Source of the DNA: Bryopsis sp. KO-2023
Lineage: Eukaryota > Chlorophyta > Ulvophyceae > Bryopsidales > Bryopsidaceae
Reading direction: 5' to 3'
Assembly: GCA_030272585.1 (NCBI GenBank)
Contig: BSYQ01000001.1
Location: 10,059,001 to 10,123,000 of the forward strand
Length of the DNA: 64,000 nucleotides
The notes below the pieces were generated by a model. That model ran no database searches, was not told the DNA's origin, and worked only from the letters and a program-made list of their open reading frames with translations. Positions within the stretch are counted from its first letter, which is position 1. Each line of letters opens with the position of its first letter. The translations under genes were made by a program, and so were the position numbers. This document shows, piece after piece, positions 41,500 through 53,520 of this stretch.

Positions 41500-42814
41500 T
41501 CGGGGGTAAAGATCTCCTTCAAGGAGCCGATCCGTTCACGGGAGTGAAGGTCGGTTTTTGCAAAAAGCAAAAAGGTGGCGAGAACATAAGGACAACGCCT
41601 TTTAAAGCCACAGAAGTAGCCACAATCGAGAACAAGGCGAACGCTGCCCCAAACACAAAATGCAAGCGCTGCCACAAATGCGTCAGCCGCGGCTGACTGT
41701 GCCAGCAAAACCCGCCCAGCACCGAACCAGTCCATAAACTCATGAACTAAAAGTTAATAACACGAATTTTGAAATAATAATAATAAAATAATTTTGATAT
41801 TTTGGTTTGGTTGGTTACAAAGCTCCCGTTTTCTGTCGTTTTTGTATCGAAGTTTTATGAAGTGTGCCAATGAAAAGGCCCTTTTTTAGCAGTGTCGATA
41901 ACAGGAAAGTGACAAGTGTGGAAAACACAGTTTACAAAGCGCAAGCCAACCCAAAAATACCCAACAGGAATGCACCGCCTTCCAATACGTTTCTTTTTCC
42001 TCTGGTGCGCTTTCTTTTTCTCGTCTATTTTTTTTTTATGTTGGTGTTGTCCCTGGATGGCTTTTTTAGGTTGAGTGGGCTTTGAATCAAAATTTCCACA
42101 GTTAAAAGGGTTGTCTTGGGTTTCATACTTCAGAAAAGTGTTTAGGTGATTGTCGAGGAGAATCGGAAAAAAAAAAAAGAAAAATGTTTGGTTCTGTGTG
42201 GGGTGTTCTTTTCTTTTCTTTTTGGCTCGAAAGAAAAAGAACCCAATTTTAAAAGGCAAAAAAAAGAATCATAGGTTAACAATAAAATGGGTATGAAACG
42301 GAATGGTGCAATTACTCTGTTTGTTTACCCAGTTCAAATTCAGGGATTAGTTTTACACATCTGTGGATGAAACGGAAAATACACGTCACAGAGAATTGTT
42401 TGTTACATCCAAATATTTATTTAATATATACATTTATTAATTTAAATAGAAGAGATACTGTTTACATTCCCTGTAATGTCATGTTCTTTATCAAGATGCT
42501 TTACACATGCATGCATCGCATTATTGATGCACCAATAACAACAATAAGCTGCCACTTCACAGCCAATCACTTGATACAGTTTTGAATTCACACAATCCAT
42601 ATGGATATCCATATCCATATGGGAAATGCATTGCCCTGTTCCAACATTCCAGGGTTTCATATGGAGTTCAGGTGGTGACACATCATCAGTGATCCATATT
42701 TCTTCGCTGAGAAAAGCTTTACAAAAAAAATCAAGTTCACAGAAGGAAGCAAGTAAAAAAACAACGGAGGAAACCCTGATCTGAAAAAAAAAAACACCAA
42801 AAACTTGCACCTTC

Positions 42815-42907
42815 CTATTTCAAGCCACGAAGCAGCTTATTTCTGCTTTTTTGATCCTGCTTCTTCCTCAATCTCCTTGCACGTCTCCGTGCTCTTTTTG
42901 CATGAAC
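42815..42907 (-). CDS. Possible last exon with a basic tail (low confidence)
   Basis: After a TTTAAG acceptor-like site, 30 codons read a very basic peptide (HAKRARRRARRLRKKQ...) ending in TAG at 42815-42817. This composition is unusual for an AT-rich spacer and may be the end of a small nucleolar, ribosomal or other RNA-binding protein. I could not connect upstream exons with confidence. It may be spurious. Confidence 0.25.
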   Translation of the reverse strand, partial: VHAKRARRRARRLRKKQDQKSRNKLLRGLK

Positions 42908-44200
42908 CTTAAATGAGTTGAAGGTAAATTCAGAGTCAAAGCAGGCCGTATCAATCAATCAATCATCATCATTATTGGCAGATGTGGGGCTGGTTCCTTC
43001 AAAATCAGAACAAAACAAGTTCAAATTGTTCGCGTTGCAAAACTTTTCCCTCCTAGATTCGGTCGCAGTCGATCCCAAAGTGGAGTGAATAACAAACCCT
43101 ACACTGTAATGAATTTAATCAATATGTCAAACCATGAACTTTTAAAGCAAGCAAGGACTCTCACCGACAAAATCAAAAATCTCACTCAATGAAGTATTCT
43201 TACAGGGACATCTTTAGGTGGAGATGTCCCTGGGTGTACCCACTTCAAGGCTCAAGAGTAGTAATCTATTGATTTGATTACAGCCAAACAGTTCACCCCA
43301 CCCAAAACTACTCCTCTTCGCAGATACTCAAGAAAAGTCCCTGTCCCCACTCGCACCACAGAACTCATCTTCTTCAGCCGTTCCTTCCCAATCTAACCCA
43401 CAGTAGCCTGTCAACTGTTCCTTATTTTTCCACTCTTTTAAATACCCCACACTCAAGACTCCAGTTCAAGTTAGTCAAGTTGATGCACCTCCTTTTCGAC
43501 CTCTGAGCTGCACACTACTTGGGCAGCAACAGCGCAATGAGAAACCAATTGAAAGGATTGAAGAATGATTTTGACTTGTTGATGGATGGGGAAAAAACTT
43601 TTTTTTGTTCAAGTTGTTGGATTAGACGATTCTGGCCTTCACAGACCTGTTCTTTCTAGAATCTATAGTTTCTAGAATTGATGTTGAACATGTTGTGGCA
43701 CAGGCTTAGTGGTTTCCCTGTCGCTGATTTGAATATTCAGTCCATTATCAAGAAGGTGGGCATTCTCTATTTGGAAATCTTATGACAGAGATTTGTTGTA
43801 CGTTGCAATGAGTTTGCCTGAGTCTGCAAGATCCACACAGCTTTTGTTTTGCTTCTGAAATGGTTGAATAAAGATGGAAAATAGAACAGAATGTAACAAT
43901 CAGACTGACCAAGATGAAGAATGCTTCCTAGAATAAGGTGTAGCTCCGTCGGCCAAACATCCAGTGTTGGTGTCTTCTGTTTTTCTCTAAGTGCGATCGA
44001 AGGGGGGTTGATGAATGTTGCTAATAGTGAAAAAGGTGGTAGGCAATTATCGGCGATTCGTTTTGGACTGGGATGTCAGGATTGTCTTCCACACTCACTA
44101 GATCTACACTGACTGTGGCTTACCGGAAAGCACAGTGCTGACCATGGGCCCCAGGTTGGTCCCAACGAAAGTATCAGGAAAAAAGTGGACTAGATTTCAC

Positions 44201-44291
44201 GCTGATTAAAGATGAGAATGCCAACAGGCATTATAATAATAACAACAATAATAATAAACAATGCCTGTTGGCATTCTCATCTTTAATCAGC
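44201..44291. repeat. Perfect 32-bp foldback with AT-rich loop
   Basis: Bases 44201-44232 and 44260-44291 are exact reverse complements (32 bp), separated by a 27-base loop made of ATA and ACA triplets. RNA from either strand would fold into a perfect hairpin. It lies about 315 bp downstream of the TPR gene stop codon, so it may be in its 3' flank or UTR. A small-RNA precursor or a recent snap-back duplication are possible. Confidence 0.85.
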
Positions 44292-44606
44292 CAACAGTCG
44301 GCACCGCCTCCAATGAAGCTCAAATGGACACCTCTTGACTTGGGAAAGGTGTTGTGTATTGTAGAGTGCCAGAGGAAGGGAAGATGCATATGTTTGATTG
44401 AATTAAAGAGCATTTTGAATAAACTAATCCATCCTTCTAAGTTTACAATGTTGAGTGTACTCAGAAGCCACCGAAAGATCAACAGTGTTGCATCCAAGGC
44501 CAAACCCACATATGAAATCCCTATTTTTGATTTCGTGAACTGTGTTGCACAGTGGACCACCAGCCTTGAGAACTGGACAAATCCCTGAGCTGCCATCTTT
44601 ACCACC

Positions 44607-46660
44607 TCAATCCTCGAAGGAGAGTTTCACTGATTTCTTCTCCTCATTTTTCTGAGTTGATCGGCCTTTCTTCCTGTCCCTGGACCTTCGCCCGATTTCT
44701 CTGTGGCTTCTCTTGATAAACGTATGCTTGTTGTCGCGAACTTGCTTACGTTCCATGGCATCTGCCTGCATTGGAAAGATTCCCAGCACAAAAATATTAC
44801 TAATCTCCAAAAAAAGCTCCTGTACTCCATCCTGTCAAGCCCATATCGCTCTGTGAACCCCCCAAAGGACAATGAACGCCGATTGGAGTAGATTCGAACC
44901 TTATCATATCCTTGCTTAAGTGTTTCGTCTTCAGGTTCAATCTCCAGTGCCTTTTGGTAAGCCTCTTTGGCTTGTGGAAATTCCTCCAAGCCAAAGTGAG
45001 CAGCCGCCAGCCTTGCCCAGCCCTTCAGCCAATTCGGTTTCAATCGAATCACGCTTTGGGCATCTCTCAATGACAGGTCAAAATTTTTCATTTGAGCATG
45101 CGAGGCTGATCTGTTGCTGAAATAGACCTCGTTCCTGTCAGGATTAAATTCCAATTTCAATAGAAGTCATGTATGTGACAGTCCTGCAACATGGTTCTGT
45201 GACAAGTAGCCCATTTGGCTGAGATTGTTTTGATCCAAAGAAAGAAAATCCACTTTCGGCATTCCAAGAAAATGGAAAATCAAGTATTCGCATCCACGGT
45301 GAAGTATTCGACAATTGTAGTCGCACTTTAGGTCACAATTTTTTTTCTCTGGGATAGTCAGACATCCCAACTGAAGACAAGACGATTGAACACTGTGGAC
45401 ACTATTCCCTTCCTCGCACACCCATGACAAAATTCCCTGTGTTTCAAAAAAATAAAAATAAATCCTTCAGATTCCACTCACTTTGGATCCAATTCTATGC
45501 ACTTGGTGAAGTGCTTGATGGCCTCCTCATAATTCCTCTTTGCATATGCTGTATTTCCAGCCTCCTTTTCACCACTCGCCTCTGCCTTAGCAAAGAACCA
45601 CATATAATCATCAAAAAGGATAACTAATATCACACCTTTCCAGAAGTGTGACCACACCAAGGAGGAAATCCAAAGATTTGCTTTTTCCCAACACTATGGC
45701 AAGGTTTACTTTTCTGTATGAGATTAAAATCCTCGGCCACATTAAGGGTTCAATTTTCCACCGAGGCTATTCCTCCATGTGTTCTTTTTAAAAATTATAC
45801 TGTATCATATTCCCGTCATATTCAGAAATTGCCTCCCCAACTTTTATGTGCATTTTTTAATGTAAATTAATTATCACTATCGACTCAGTTCGCATTTCTG
45901 TGTCTGTCAATTGGACATTGCATAATTTAATCAAAAGTACCTTCCGAACAAGCTCCTCTCCAACGTCTTCAGCCAACTCTGGATTCTCCTCCAATGCTCG
46001 TCGGATGGCTTCCTGCACAGTGTTCAATAACACGATCTTTAACATACATATGCAATACAATACAGTAATTGCTTTAATCCGTGGCGAAATCATTTTTACT
46101 TCTCAGGACCCTGATTTTATTGTTGGTGTATTATTGTATACACTGGACAGATCGGTTGATGTAAGAACAAAAAAAATACTGTTCTAAATTATCAAGAGGA
46201 TCCAATCATCCAAGGTTTGAAGGAATGAAGTGATTCAATCCTCCCCATCCTCCCAACTCTCTTCTCATCAAATTTTTTTTAATGTTCGGCAGGGTCCACG
46301 CCCAGGAACTTGCAAACACACTGCCGACGAAACCATCCTTCAAACACACCCCACCGCTTCGTGGTCCTCAGCGTCTTGCTTCTCCTCCTCCTGTTCTTGC
46401 TCCACGCTCACGACGGTGTGGCGCGGTTTCTTCCTCTTCTCCAGCAAGTCCGCATAAGGTTGCAGAAACTTCGGGATGTGTCGCTGGTAAGTCACGTTCG
46501 CGCCACTTCGCGTCGGCCCGCCAGCCGAGCCACCTCCCCTGAAACCTCGACTGGGGCCCGAAAAGTGTTCGTCTCGATCTTGGGATGCGCCGCAAGCGCC
46601 ATATTGATCGAAGTGACCCTCCTCGTCCCCCCCGAATCTTCCCCCTTTGCGTTTTCCCAT
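44607..46660 (-). CDS. DUF4604-like / tetratricopeptide repeat protein
   Basis: Exon model on the minus strand: 46660-46355, 46012-45941, 45585-45482, 45134-44900, 44765-44607, total 876 bp (291 aa), all GT-AG and in phase. Exon 1 encodes an N-terminus with the stretch VTYQRHIPKFLQPYADLL, resembling the DUF4604 (KIAA1143-like) family, then a Glu/Asp-rich linker. Exons 3-4 encode about two and a half TPR repeats (EAGNTAYAKRNYEEAIKHF; YFSNRSASHAQMKNF; WARLAAAHFGLEEFPQAKEAY), typical of a chaperone-type TPR domain. Exon 5 is a short basic tail ending in a TGA. I do not know a named protein with this combination. Two adjacent genes remain possible, but matching splice phases favour one. Confidence 0.75.
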
Positions 46661-47096
46661 TGTTTTTTTTTTTGACGATTCTGTGGGCGGGATAGAATGC
46701 CTTCGGGCGGTTGTTGCTTCGATTATTAAATGGACGAGGATACGGTACAGTACTGCAATGTGCACAATTTGGACAATTCTTAGCTTTAAATCACCAGCAG
46801 AGCTCACGAGCAGGGCTGGTGCGCACGCAAGCGAAGTTCTTGGACCTGTTGCGCACGGAGATATTGTGCAGTTGTGTAAAGTCAGTGGGATCGCTTGGGG
46901 GGTTAACCTTGGATCCTTGGATTTTGCTTGCGATATACATTTTCGAGGCAAAGCTCTGGTGGGCGGCCAGGGTGCGATGGATTAATGGGTGACCTTTACG
47001 AGGCAGCCAAAAGTAGCGGTCTCGGTTACGAACGAGTCGCGCAGGGTGAACGTTGGCTTCCAGTTGTTCCGAGGCCCTCAATCCATTGAAGATAAA
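46661..47096. promoter_or_regulatory. Shared region between two divergent genes
   Basis: 436 bp separate the start codons of the TPR gene (minus) and the NDUFA4/B12D-like gene (plus), a head-to-head arrangement that suggests a bidirectional promoter. I see no clear TATA box. Confidence 0.45.
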
Positions 47097-47876
47097 ATGG
47101 CTGCCACACATGCAACAAAAACTTTCGCCCAGCGATGGATAATTAAAGAGGTGCGCAATCCTGCATAAGGGGGCTCGTGAGTTGGGCTTGTGTTTCCCCA
47201 ACTGTGCTATCTGTGTGGCGGCCTCGACGGAGCGCATGACGAATCCACTCACGTGCCCATGAAAGAATCCTTGGTGGCGTTGGCTATTACCGAGGTTTCA
47301 AAGACCCTCATTACTTAGTTCGCTGCCCAGGCCTACCCCATCTACGCATGCGTGGTGAGCGCGACCGGCGCCTTTTGCACGATGATTGGCTACAACCTTG
47401 CGTCTGATCCAAATATCACGTGAGTGACGGTATTTCTGCAGCCCAAAACAAAGTGTGCGACGGTGGCGGCGATGAGTCGTCAGAGTCGTCATATGCGGGC
47501 AATGACAGAAACTGTTTTTCGGCCGTCCACAGAATCACCAAAGAAAAGCGCACGTACGGATACACTCCGAGCAACGCAGAGGGCGAAGCGTTTTACTCCC
47601 ATTTCGTCCGACGGGTAGGAAGTGTCAGAGCCTCTGGGATCCGTCTTGGGTGTTTTTTTTCTTTTCGACCCTAACGCTTGCAGGATTGTGGTGTTTCCAG
47701 GCGTCCCACAACAGCACCATTGGTGTCTTCCCTAACGAGGCGGTATGTTGAAGGACTCCGTCGATATCTCTATTGGGAATTGCTCGTGAACTTTTGTGGC
47801 CAGCATATTTCACTACAATGTCCTGAATTTGCTTTCTCCTATTTTTGTGCAGATGTCAAGACCGAATGATTCGTGA
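47097..47876 (+). CDS. NDUFA4/B12D-like mitochondrial subunit
   Basis: Exons 47097-47150, 47319-47419, 47533-47614, 47701-47742, 47853-47876, total 303 bp (100 aa), GT-AG borders, phases consistent. The small protein has a basic amphipathic N-terminus, one membrane segment (YPIYACVVSATGAFCTMIGY), then SDPNIT and ITKEKRTYGY. This matches the layout of B12D / NDUFA4 (MLRQ) proteins of the mitochondrial inner membrane, linked to complex I or IV. The C-terminal extension (ASHNSTIGVFPNEA plus the last exon MSRPNDS) is not one I recall from land-plant members. The last two tiny exons are less certain than the first three. Divergent from the TPR gene. Confidence 0.7.
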
Positions 47877-48380
47877 ACAGTCTTAGGTGGATCTCCAGAG
47901 GAAACGTAGGATAGAGACATCGATTTTGACGCTGGGGGGCTGGAAAGGAGGGGAAATGGAGAGAGGCTGCTGTCGCTGCATCGAGTGACGGCAGCCCTCC
48001 AATTAAATTTCTCAATTTCTCTGCTTTTCGAGGAGGAAGTAGAAAATGGCAACCCTTGCACAACAAAGTGAATGGGCTAGGTCCGTTCTTGGACCCCCAC
48101 AGGGCCACTGTAAAAAGGACCAAGAAAACAAGGGAAGAAAGGGAAGAAACCAAGGGACACGGGCATAGGCCTCAGAATTTTACAACATACAGCTTCTACA
48201 TATCCCCATTCCATCCCCAGAAAGCCTGGCTTTCCAAAACGTCTCGTACGTATCTTATAACCGTTAAACAAACATCTATTAATTTGCATCAGAAAGCCCG
48301 CATGATATCAACATCAAGAACCCAATATCCTGGCAATTCCTGGAGAAGGGCAATCTTGTGAAAAACTAGCACCAATCAAC
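47877..48380. other. Convergent intergenic region
   Basis: About 500 bp between the 3' ends of the NDUFA4-like and citrate synthase genes. No gene supported. Confidence 0.5.
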
Positions 48381-51367
48381 TTACTTCCAGTTGGTCCCAG
48401 AAACACGGCGTTGATAGGCATTCGAAGCTTTCACAGTCCTCACTTGCCCACCTGCAAATCATTAATTCAATATCAAATGGCCTCATTTGGAAACCAACAT
48501 GAATTCACCCCCTCCCCCTTACCACACCATGCACAACACACCCAACCTCCTCTCAAACGCAAAAAACAAAAACTGATTCTCGGAACAAACACTGAAAACA
48601 GGGTCATGAGCTGTACCTTCTGCCCTTGTTGGATCATCTCCGTAGTGCCTCAGCCAAACCCCTTGATAATCCTGCTGAGGTCGAATGATTTTCGTGTCTG
48701 GGTCTGACAAGGATTCTCTCCAATGCGCCAGATATCCAGTCACCCTACACACAACCAATCAGTCCAGTCAAAAAGCAACAGCAGACGCCTTTCTCATCGC
48801 CCACAGATCCAACTGATGCATTGGTAGTGCTGCAAATTTAGGAATTGGTAGTGCTGGTATTTTAGGAAACACCCCCGGCCACTATCCGCTTATCCTTTTC
48901 TGCTCTTTTTTTTTGGGGGGGGGGGGGGGGGGGGGGGGGTTAGATCCCCGAAAAAACAAAAACCTAGTTCACTCCTATCGGGGGGGTTTCCTAAAATACG
49001 ATGATCAGAAAACGCATCAACAGAGTATTTCTTGAAGCTTTTTCTGGTCTTTTTTTTGGCTACCTGGGCACTGCGAACAGGACTGTGAAGAAACTGGGGG
49101 GGAATCCCATGGCTCGGTACACGAGGCCCGAAAAGAAATCGACGTTTGGGTACAGCTGACGATCGATGAAGTAGGGGTCAGACCGAGCAGCATCCATCAA
49201 AGCAGTGGCCACATCGATCAAAGGATCTCTACCAACGATGTCAAACACTTCATCTGCAACCTGCAGGAAAAAAAAAATAATTAAAAAAAAACAAAGCTGC
49301 CATCTAATCAGAAACACAAACATGTTTTAAACGCAATCCTCATCAAGAAGATTCCAATGAATTACGGCCAGAAAAACTTGTAGATACCTTGCGGATGACT
49401 TTCGCCCGTGGGTCGAAGTTTTTGTACACCCTGTGTCCGAATCCAAAGAGCTTTTCTTTCCGGTCCTTCACTCTCCGGATGAAACTGGGCACATTCTCCT
49501 TCCTGCCAATCCTTTCCAGCATTCGCAGCACCGCCTCATTGGCACCTCCGTGCAGAGGCCCATACAAAGCACCGACCGCTCCAGCCATTGCTGTGTAAAC
49601 ATCGACCCCGCTCGATGCCAAGTGTCGGGCCGCTGCTGTGGAGCAGTTCATTTCATGCTCCGCATGCAATATGAACATGATGTCCTGGAGCGGAATTGAG
49701 AAAGGAAAAGAACTCAGTTGAGCAAGATTCGAGGGTCGGGTGAAGTTCTGCGGTTGGGTTGCTCCATGACAAGTTGAGGTGCTGCTTTCATTCGGAAATG
49801 ACCTTACCTAAGGTGTATTCACTGGACTTGATGTGGAAACACGTAAACCAACACCCCAGCACTGAAACTCAATGAATGATGAGCAACACAAGGAAATTCC
49901 AGGAAATTTGGTGTTCACAAGAGCCTCCAACGAAGCCCCTCAACAGTAACGATTAGTTACATCATACATGTCTATTCTTTGTCTTTGTGACTTTATCTGA
50001 TATTTACCAGAGCTCGTGCAAGCTTGGGATGAGGTCTGTAGTCAGTTCTCCTACCAGCATCTAACATATAGAGGAAATTTTCTGCGTAGTCTAGCGATTG
50101 ATTGGGAGGCGCCGACTCTCTTCCAGAAGCGCGGTGGTAAGCCAAGGCAGCGAGGGCAGGCAACTAGACAATCAATATAGAAAAAATTTAACAAAACAAT
50201 TGTAATTAAGAATACCATGAATCCACAAAGAGCAATCTCAGCACGTTTCGTTCATATCACCTTCCCGATCAGCCTGACGATTTGCTTGTCTTGCACCTCA
50301 GCAGAATCATATATGTTTTGCCCCGCCAGCGCTGGATTCTGTTCGGGGTGAAACGTGGATAGGGCACACAGCCCTGTCAAAATCGTACCCATCGGATGGG
50401 CATCATGAGGGAGAGCATCGATCGCTTTCTGGACGTCGGCCGGCAAAGCACTGTGCCTCATCACAGCTTCTCGCCAAGTTTCCATTTGAGGGGTCGAAGG
50501 CAATTCGCCATACACCACAAGGTAAGCAACCTCCAGAAATGTCGATCTGTCCGCCAGCTCTTCGATGGGGTAACCCCTGTACCTTAGAATGCCTTTTCCG
50601 CCATCGATGTAAGATATGGTGGATTTTACTGCGGACGTATTTGTGTACCTGAGGGAGCAAATCATTAACCGAATGACTCAGACATACAATGGATGCAATG
50701 CGTTGATACTGATCTACAGCAATAACTCAGCCATAACTCAGCAATTGAGTTATGTAACCATATGATGCCGGCCTTATAAAGATTGGAGTGAGAAGAAAGC
50801 ATGACTGGGATTCGTACCCTGGATCGTATGTTCTCAAACCGACATCACCAGAATGTGCCTTAATTTGCTTCAAATCGGATGCCTTGATTGTTCCCCCGGA
50901 ACTGACAGCAACCTGCACATCAACATCCGAATTAAAGCTGCTGTGAACATCAACTGAACCCACTTATCTATTCTGTGTGTTCGACAAGGGGCAATCACAC
51001 ATGCTGTTTGCCCACAGAATCAACAGAATTCTCCCAGCTTATATAGTGAATAGGGACCGCATGTAACTCATCCATTGGATTCTCAGCAATGGCATGGCAC
51101 AGCATTAGGAAAGTTGAAATCGAAATTTTACTTGCTTTTTTTTTCTCGTTTTGCGTTAGTTATCGAGCTCGATTTTCCACAGATCAACCGGCATACCTCA
51201 TATTTTCTGTTGGTGCGACTGTCGACGATGGTGAGGTGGCCTGCGCGACTGGCAGGGGGTTGCTCCACGCTGCCCGACGTCGTGTTCAGCACCACGGAGG
51301 ATTCACCACTGGGCTCGCTGGGTGCGACATGCCCAGCCAAAACTGACAACCGTTCCAATGCAGACAT
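48381..51367 (-). CDS. CSY: Peroxisomal (glyoxysomal) citrate synthase
   Basis: Condenses acetyl-CoA and oxaloacetate to citrate in the glyoxylate/beta-oxidation pathway. Exons: 51367-51197, 50912-50818, 50648-50261, 50163-50008, 49684-49388, 49260-49064, 48744-48617, 48451-48381; 1503 bp, 500 aa, all GT-AG and in phase, close to the about 510 aa of plant peroxisomal forms. Conserved parts include [43 protein letters not shown] (substrate His), [29 protein letters not shown] (catalytic His) and [15 protein letters not shown] (catalytic Asp). The N-terminus has RLSVLAGHV, a PTS2-like peroxisome signal (RLx5H) with V instead of the usual L or A. The C-terminus resembles other CSY proteins (GQV...[10 protein letters not shown]). 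Confidence 0.95.
48857..48999. mobile_element. Small TIR element in a citrate synthase intron
   Basis: Near-perfect inverted ends (GTATTTTAGGAAAC followed by Cs at left; the complement at 48981-48999) enclose about 140 bp with a poly-T/poly-G run at 48907-48940. Ends TA/TA fit a mariner/Stowaway-like MITE with TA duplication. It lies in the intron between exons 6 and 7. The duplication is too short to be decisive. Confidence 0.45.
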
Positions 51368-51725
51368 CTTTTTCGCTCGTTTCTCGAAACCGAGTTGAAA
51401 GAAACTGCTTTTGGCATTCGAAGCGATGTGGTAATTCGCAAGTCGTCAGACGCACGTCAGTGCTGATGGGGAGCGAACGGCAATCAATTCCATTCATCTC
51501 AGCCCATCAGGGAAATCATGGGGAACTGATGAAATTTACCTCGTTCAATGAGTCCATCAATCAACTGCTTTACAAAACCTCAGCATTCTCCCCAAAGGAA
51601 CATCAAAATGTTGTCGTTCCCTTTCCCCAGTCTCCCTCTGGTTTGCTATTCCCACACACCAAAAAAATCTAATCCCTGAATGAACCCCCACTTCTGCATA
51701 CGTTTAAAGAAAACAAGGATCGAAT
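51368..51725. other. Intergenic region
   Basis: About 360 bp between the citrate synthase start and the last exon of the SWIM gene. Promoter of citrate synthase expected here; no specific motif recognised. Confidence 0.5.
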
Positions 51726-53136
51726 CTAGCCCTCATGCCCATCACTTTCTGGAGGAGCATTCTTGGCCATATTCGCCACTGCCTATGACCAAACAAGCAA
51801 CACACAAGTCAGCATCCACATCGTTCAAAAATCCTCCAAATCGTGGAAGTCTATTATTATCTTATCGGCAACGAGGAGATTGACACTTGCCTCTTTCCAC
51901 GCCTTGGGGTCCTCTTCGATTGCCAACTGTTTCAGCACAAGCTTGATGTGTTTGCATGCACGCTTGCGAATCCGAAAATCCATGCACTGGCATGTTTGTC
52001 GGGCCTCGGATAAAGTCACGACGTAGTGCTTCCCAGTTGAACCGATGATGGCAAACCTGTGCAAGAAAACCTCCAAACGGTTTGCATGGATAGCTTTGTG
52101 GAAGGGGAAATCCCAGGTTGCTCAAAAAATGAAACATAAATCACATGCCAGGACGATGTGAAACATGGGAGCTCACTTTGCAGCATCCTCGGTGTATTCA
52201 ATCAGTCCGGACAGTTCAAGCTCGCGGATCTTGGTAGCGTCTCGCTCTGATTGCACTCGATCCTGTCAAATTGTAGGTTGTATTCTCAGTATTTCCCTCA
52301 CAACCCACCAATCCACCCACTCAAGTCACCCTTGTCCTGTATTAACACCCAAATCAAGTACGGGATGCAACTTTTCTCGAGATCACCACACACATGGGCA
52401 CAAGCACCAGCAACATCTGCGAAGACCCGGTCGTCTGCTTTTCCTCAAAAAGTTACTTGAAACGATTGGCACCTGTTCAGCGATTTCTTCCTCGGTGAGG
52501 GGTATTTCATCGGCAGTGTTTTCAGGCCTCCCTTGGCAGCTTTCCAGATGCCTCTTGTGGCCCCTTGTTACTACTCGAGCACATTTAGGGCATTCCCCGT
52601 CGATAACAAATTTTGTAAACTGAGAAGCTGGATCCTCCTCTAGGGCACTCTGATCCTCCCCGGCAGACTTTGCCAAACGAGACGAACGCCTGGAGGGCTG
52701 ACTGGATGCTGTCTTTTTAGGCTTTGGAGTGGTCCTTGGCTTCTTTGCAGGTCTAGGAACCACATGATGTTACAGTTATTGATCCATGTAGCGACATCAA
52801 TCACTTTTTCAGATTGATCATGGTTTCATTCATGTCCTAGGATTGGGCCTTCTGTATTAGATTTCCTTGAATTGCACCTGGATTTTTTTATGGTTTCTGC
52901 CAACTTCTCCGCTGCTGTGGAGATGCCCAGCTGCTCCAGAAGAGCGCGGTTTCGAGCAATTCTGCACACATTCAATAGTCACACTCTTAAACACCCAACG
53001 ATTCAATCCTTCAGCACATGAAGAGGAGGCGTTTGAGCATCCGGACGTTGGAGAGCCCTTACAATCGCTCCCGCTCCGCTTCAAACTCGTTAAAAGGCTC
53101 TGGATCGGGTTCGCCGCCCTTTTTTCGTTTGGGCAT
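51726..53136 (-). CDS. SWIM zinc-finger protein
   Basis: Exons 53136-53063, 52961-52878, 52752-52473, 52262-52177, 52056-51891 and a probable last exon 51782-51726; 747 bp (248 aa), in phase. Order of parts: short basic start with EFEAERERLIARNRALLEQLGI, a motif seen in plant nuclear proteins next to a SRRSSRLAKS basic box; a CPKC...H...C zinc-ribbon-like stretch (GECPKCARVVTRGHKRHLESC); an acidic linker; a C-terminal SWIM finger (CQCMDFRIRKRACKH, pattern CxCxnCxH), used for DNA or protein binding. The first five borders are GT-AG. The last intron would start with GC (GAG|GCAAGT). Without it exon 5 simply runs to a TGA at 51825, giving 251 aa. Confidence 0.75.
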
Positions 53137-53520
53137 TGTGGATACAAGGCGAAGGTGTTCAAGGGTTTGGATTTATGACACAGTGCAGGATCGCCACACC
53201 CATACAATGGAATGAATTGCTTAGACGCCGTGGAATATATCATTTTCGCACGTCACAGAACAATCATATCCGCTCTTTTGCAGGTTCATGCATTGCTTGT
53301 ACCGATGAGAAATCAGGCTTATACAAACTTTGGAAGTGTAATGGAGTGATTCAGGCATGGAATACCAGGTCATGGTGAACAGTTACACTGTTGAAACCAC
53401 CACAAGACATAATAAAAATATCAAAATTGCATGACCCCTCTTGAAACCCAATCAATGCTTCCGTGAAAACCATCAACATTTGGAGGTCTGAGGACGCAGA
53501 ATTCCCCCCAGTCGATCTTC

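Larger units (their letters stand above)
41500..44606. other. AT-rich intergenic region
   Basis: About 3.1 kb without a gene I can support, apart from the low-confidence exon at 42815-42907 and the foldback at 44201-44291. It contains ATA-rich microsatellites near 41775-41790, T and A runs, and a 16-bp perfect palindrome ATATGGATATCCATAT near 42599-42614. ORFs in 44231-44605 on both strands lack recognisable features. Confidence 0.5.

Noticed and set aside
41481..41735. 84-codon ORF upstream of the 227-aa ORF as a first exon
   Set aside because: It overlaps the start of the other ORF in a different frame and no convincing splice pair joins them.
44231..44605. ORFs of 106-124 codons on both strands near the foldback
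   Set aside because: Overlapping in opposite directions, no domain, partly made of the inverted repeat; treated as chance.
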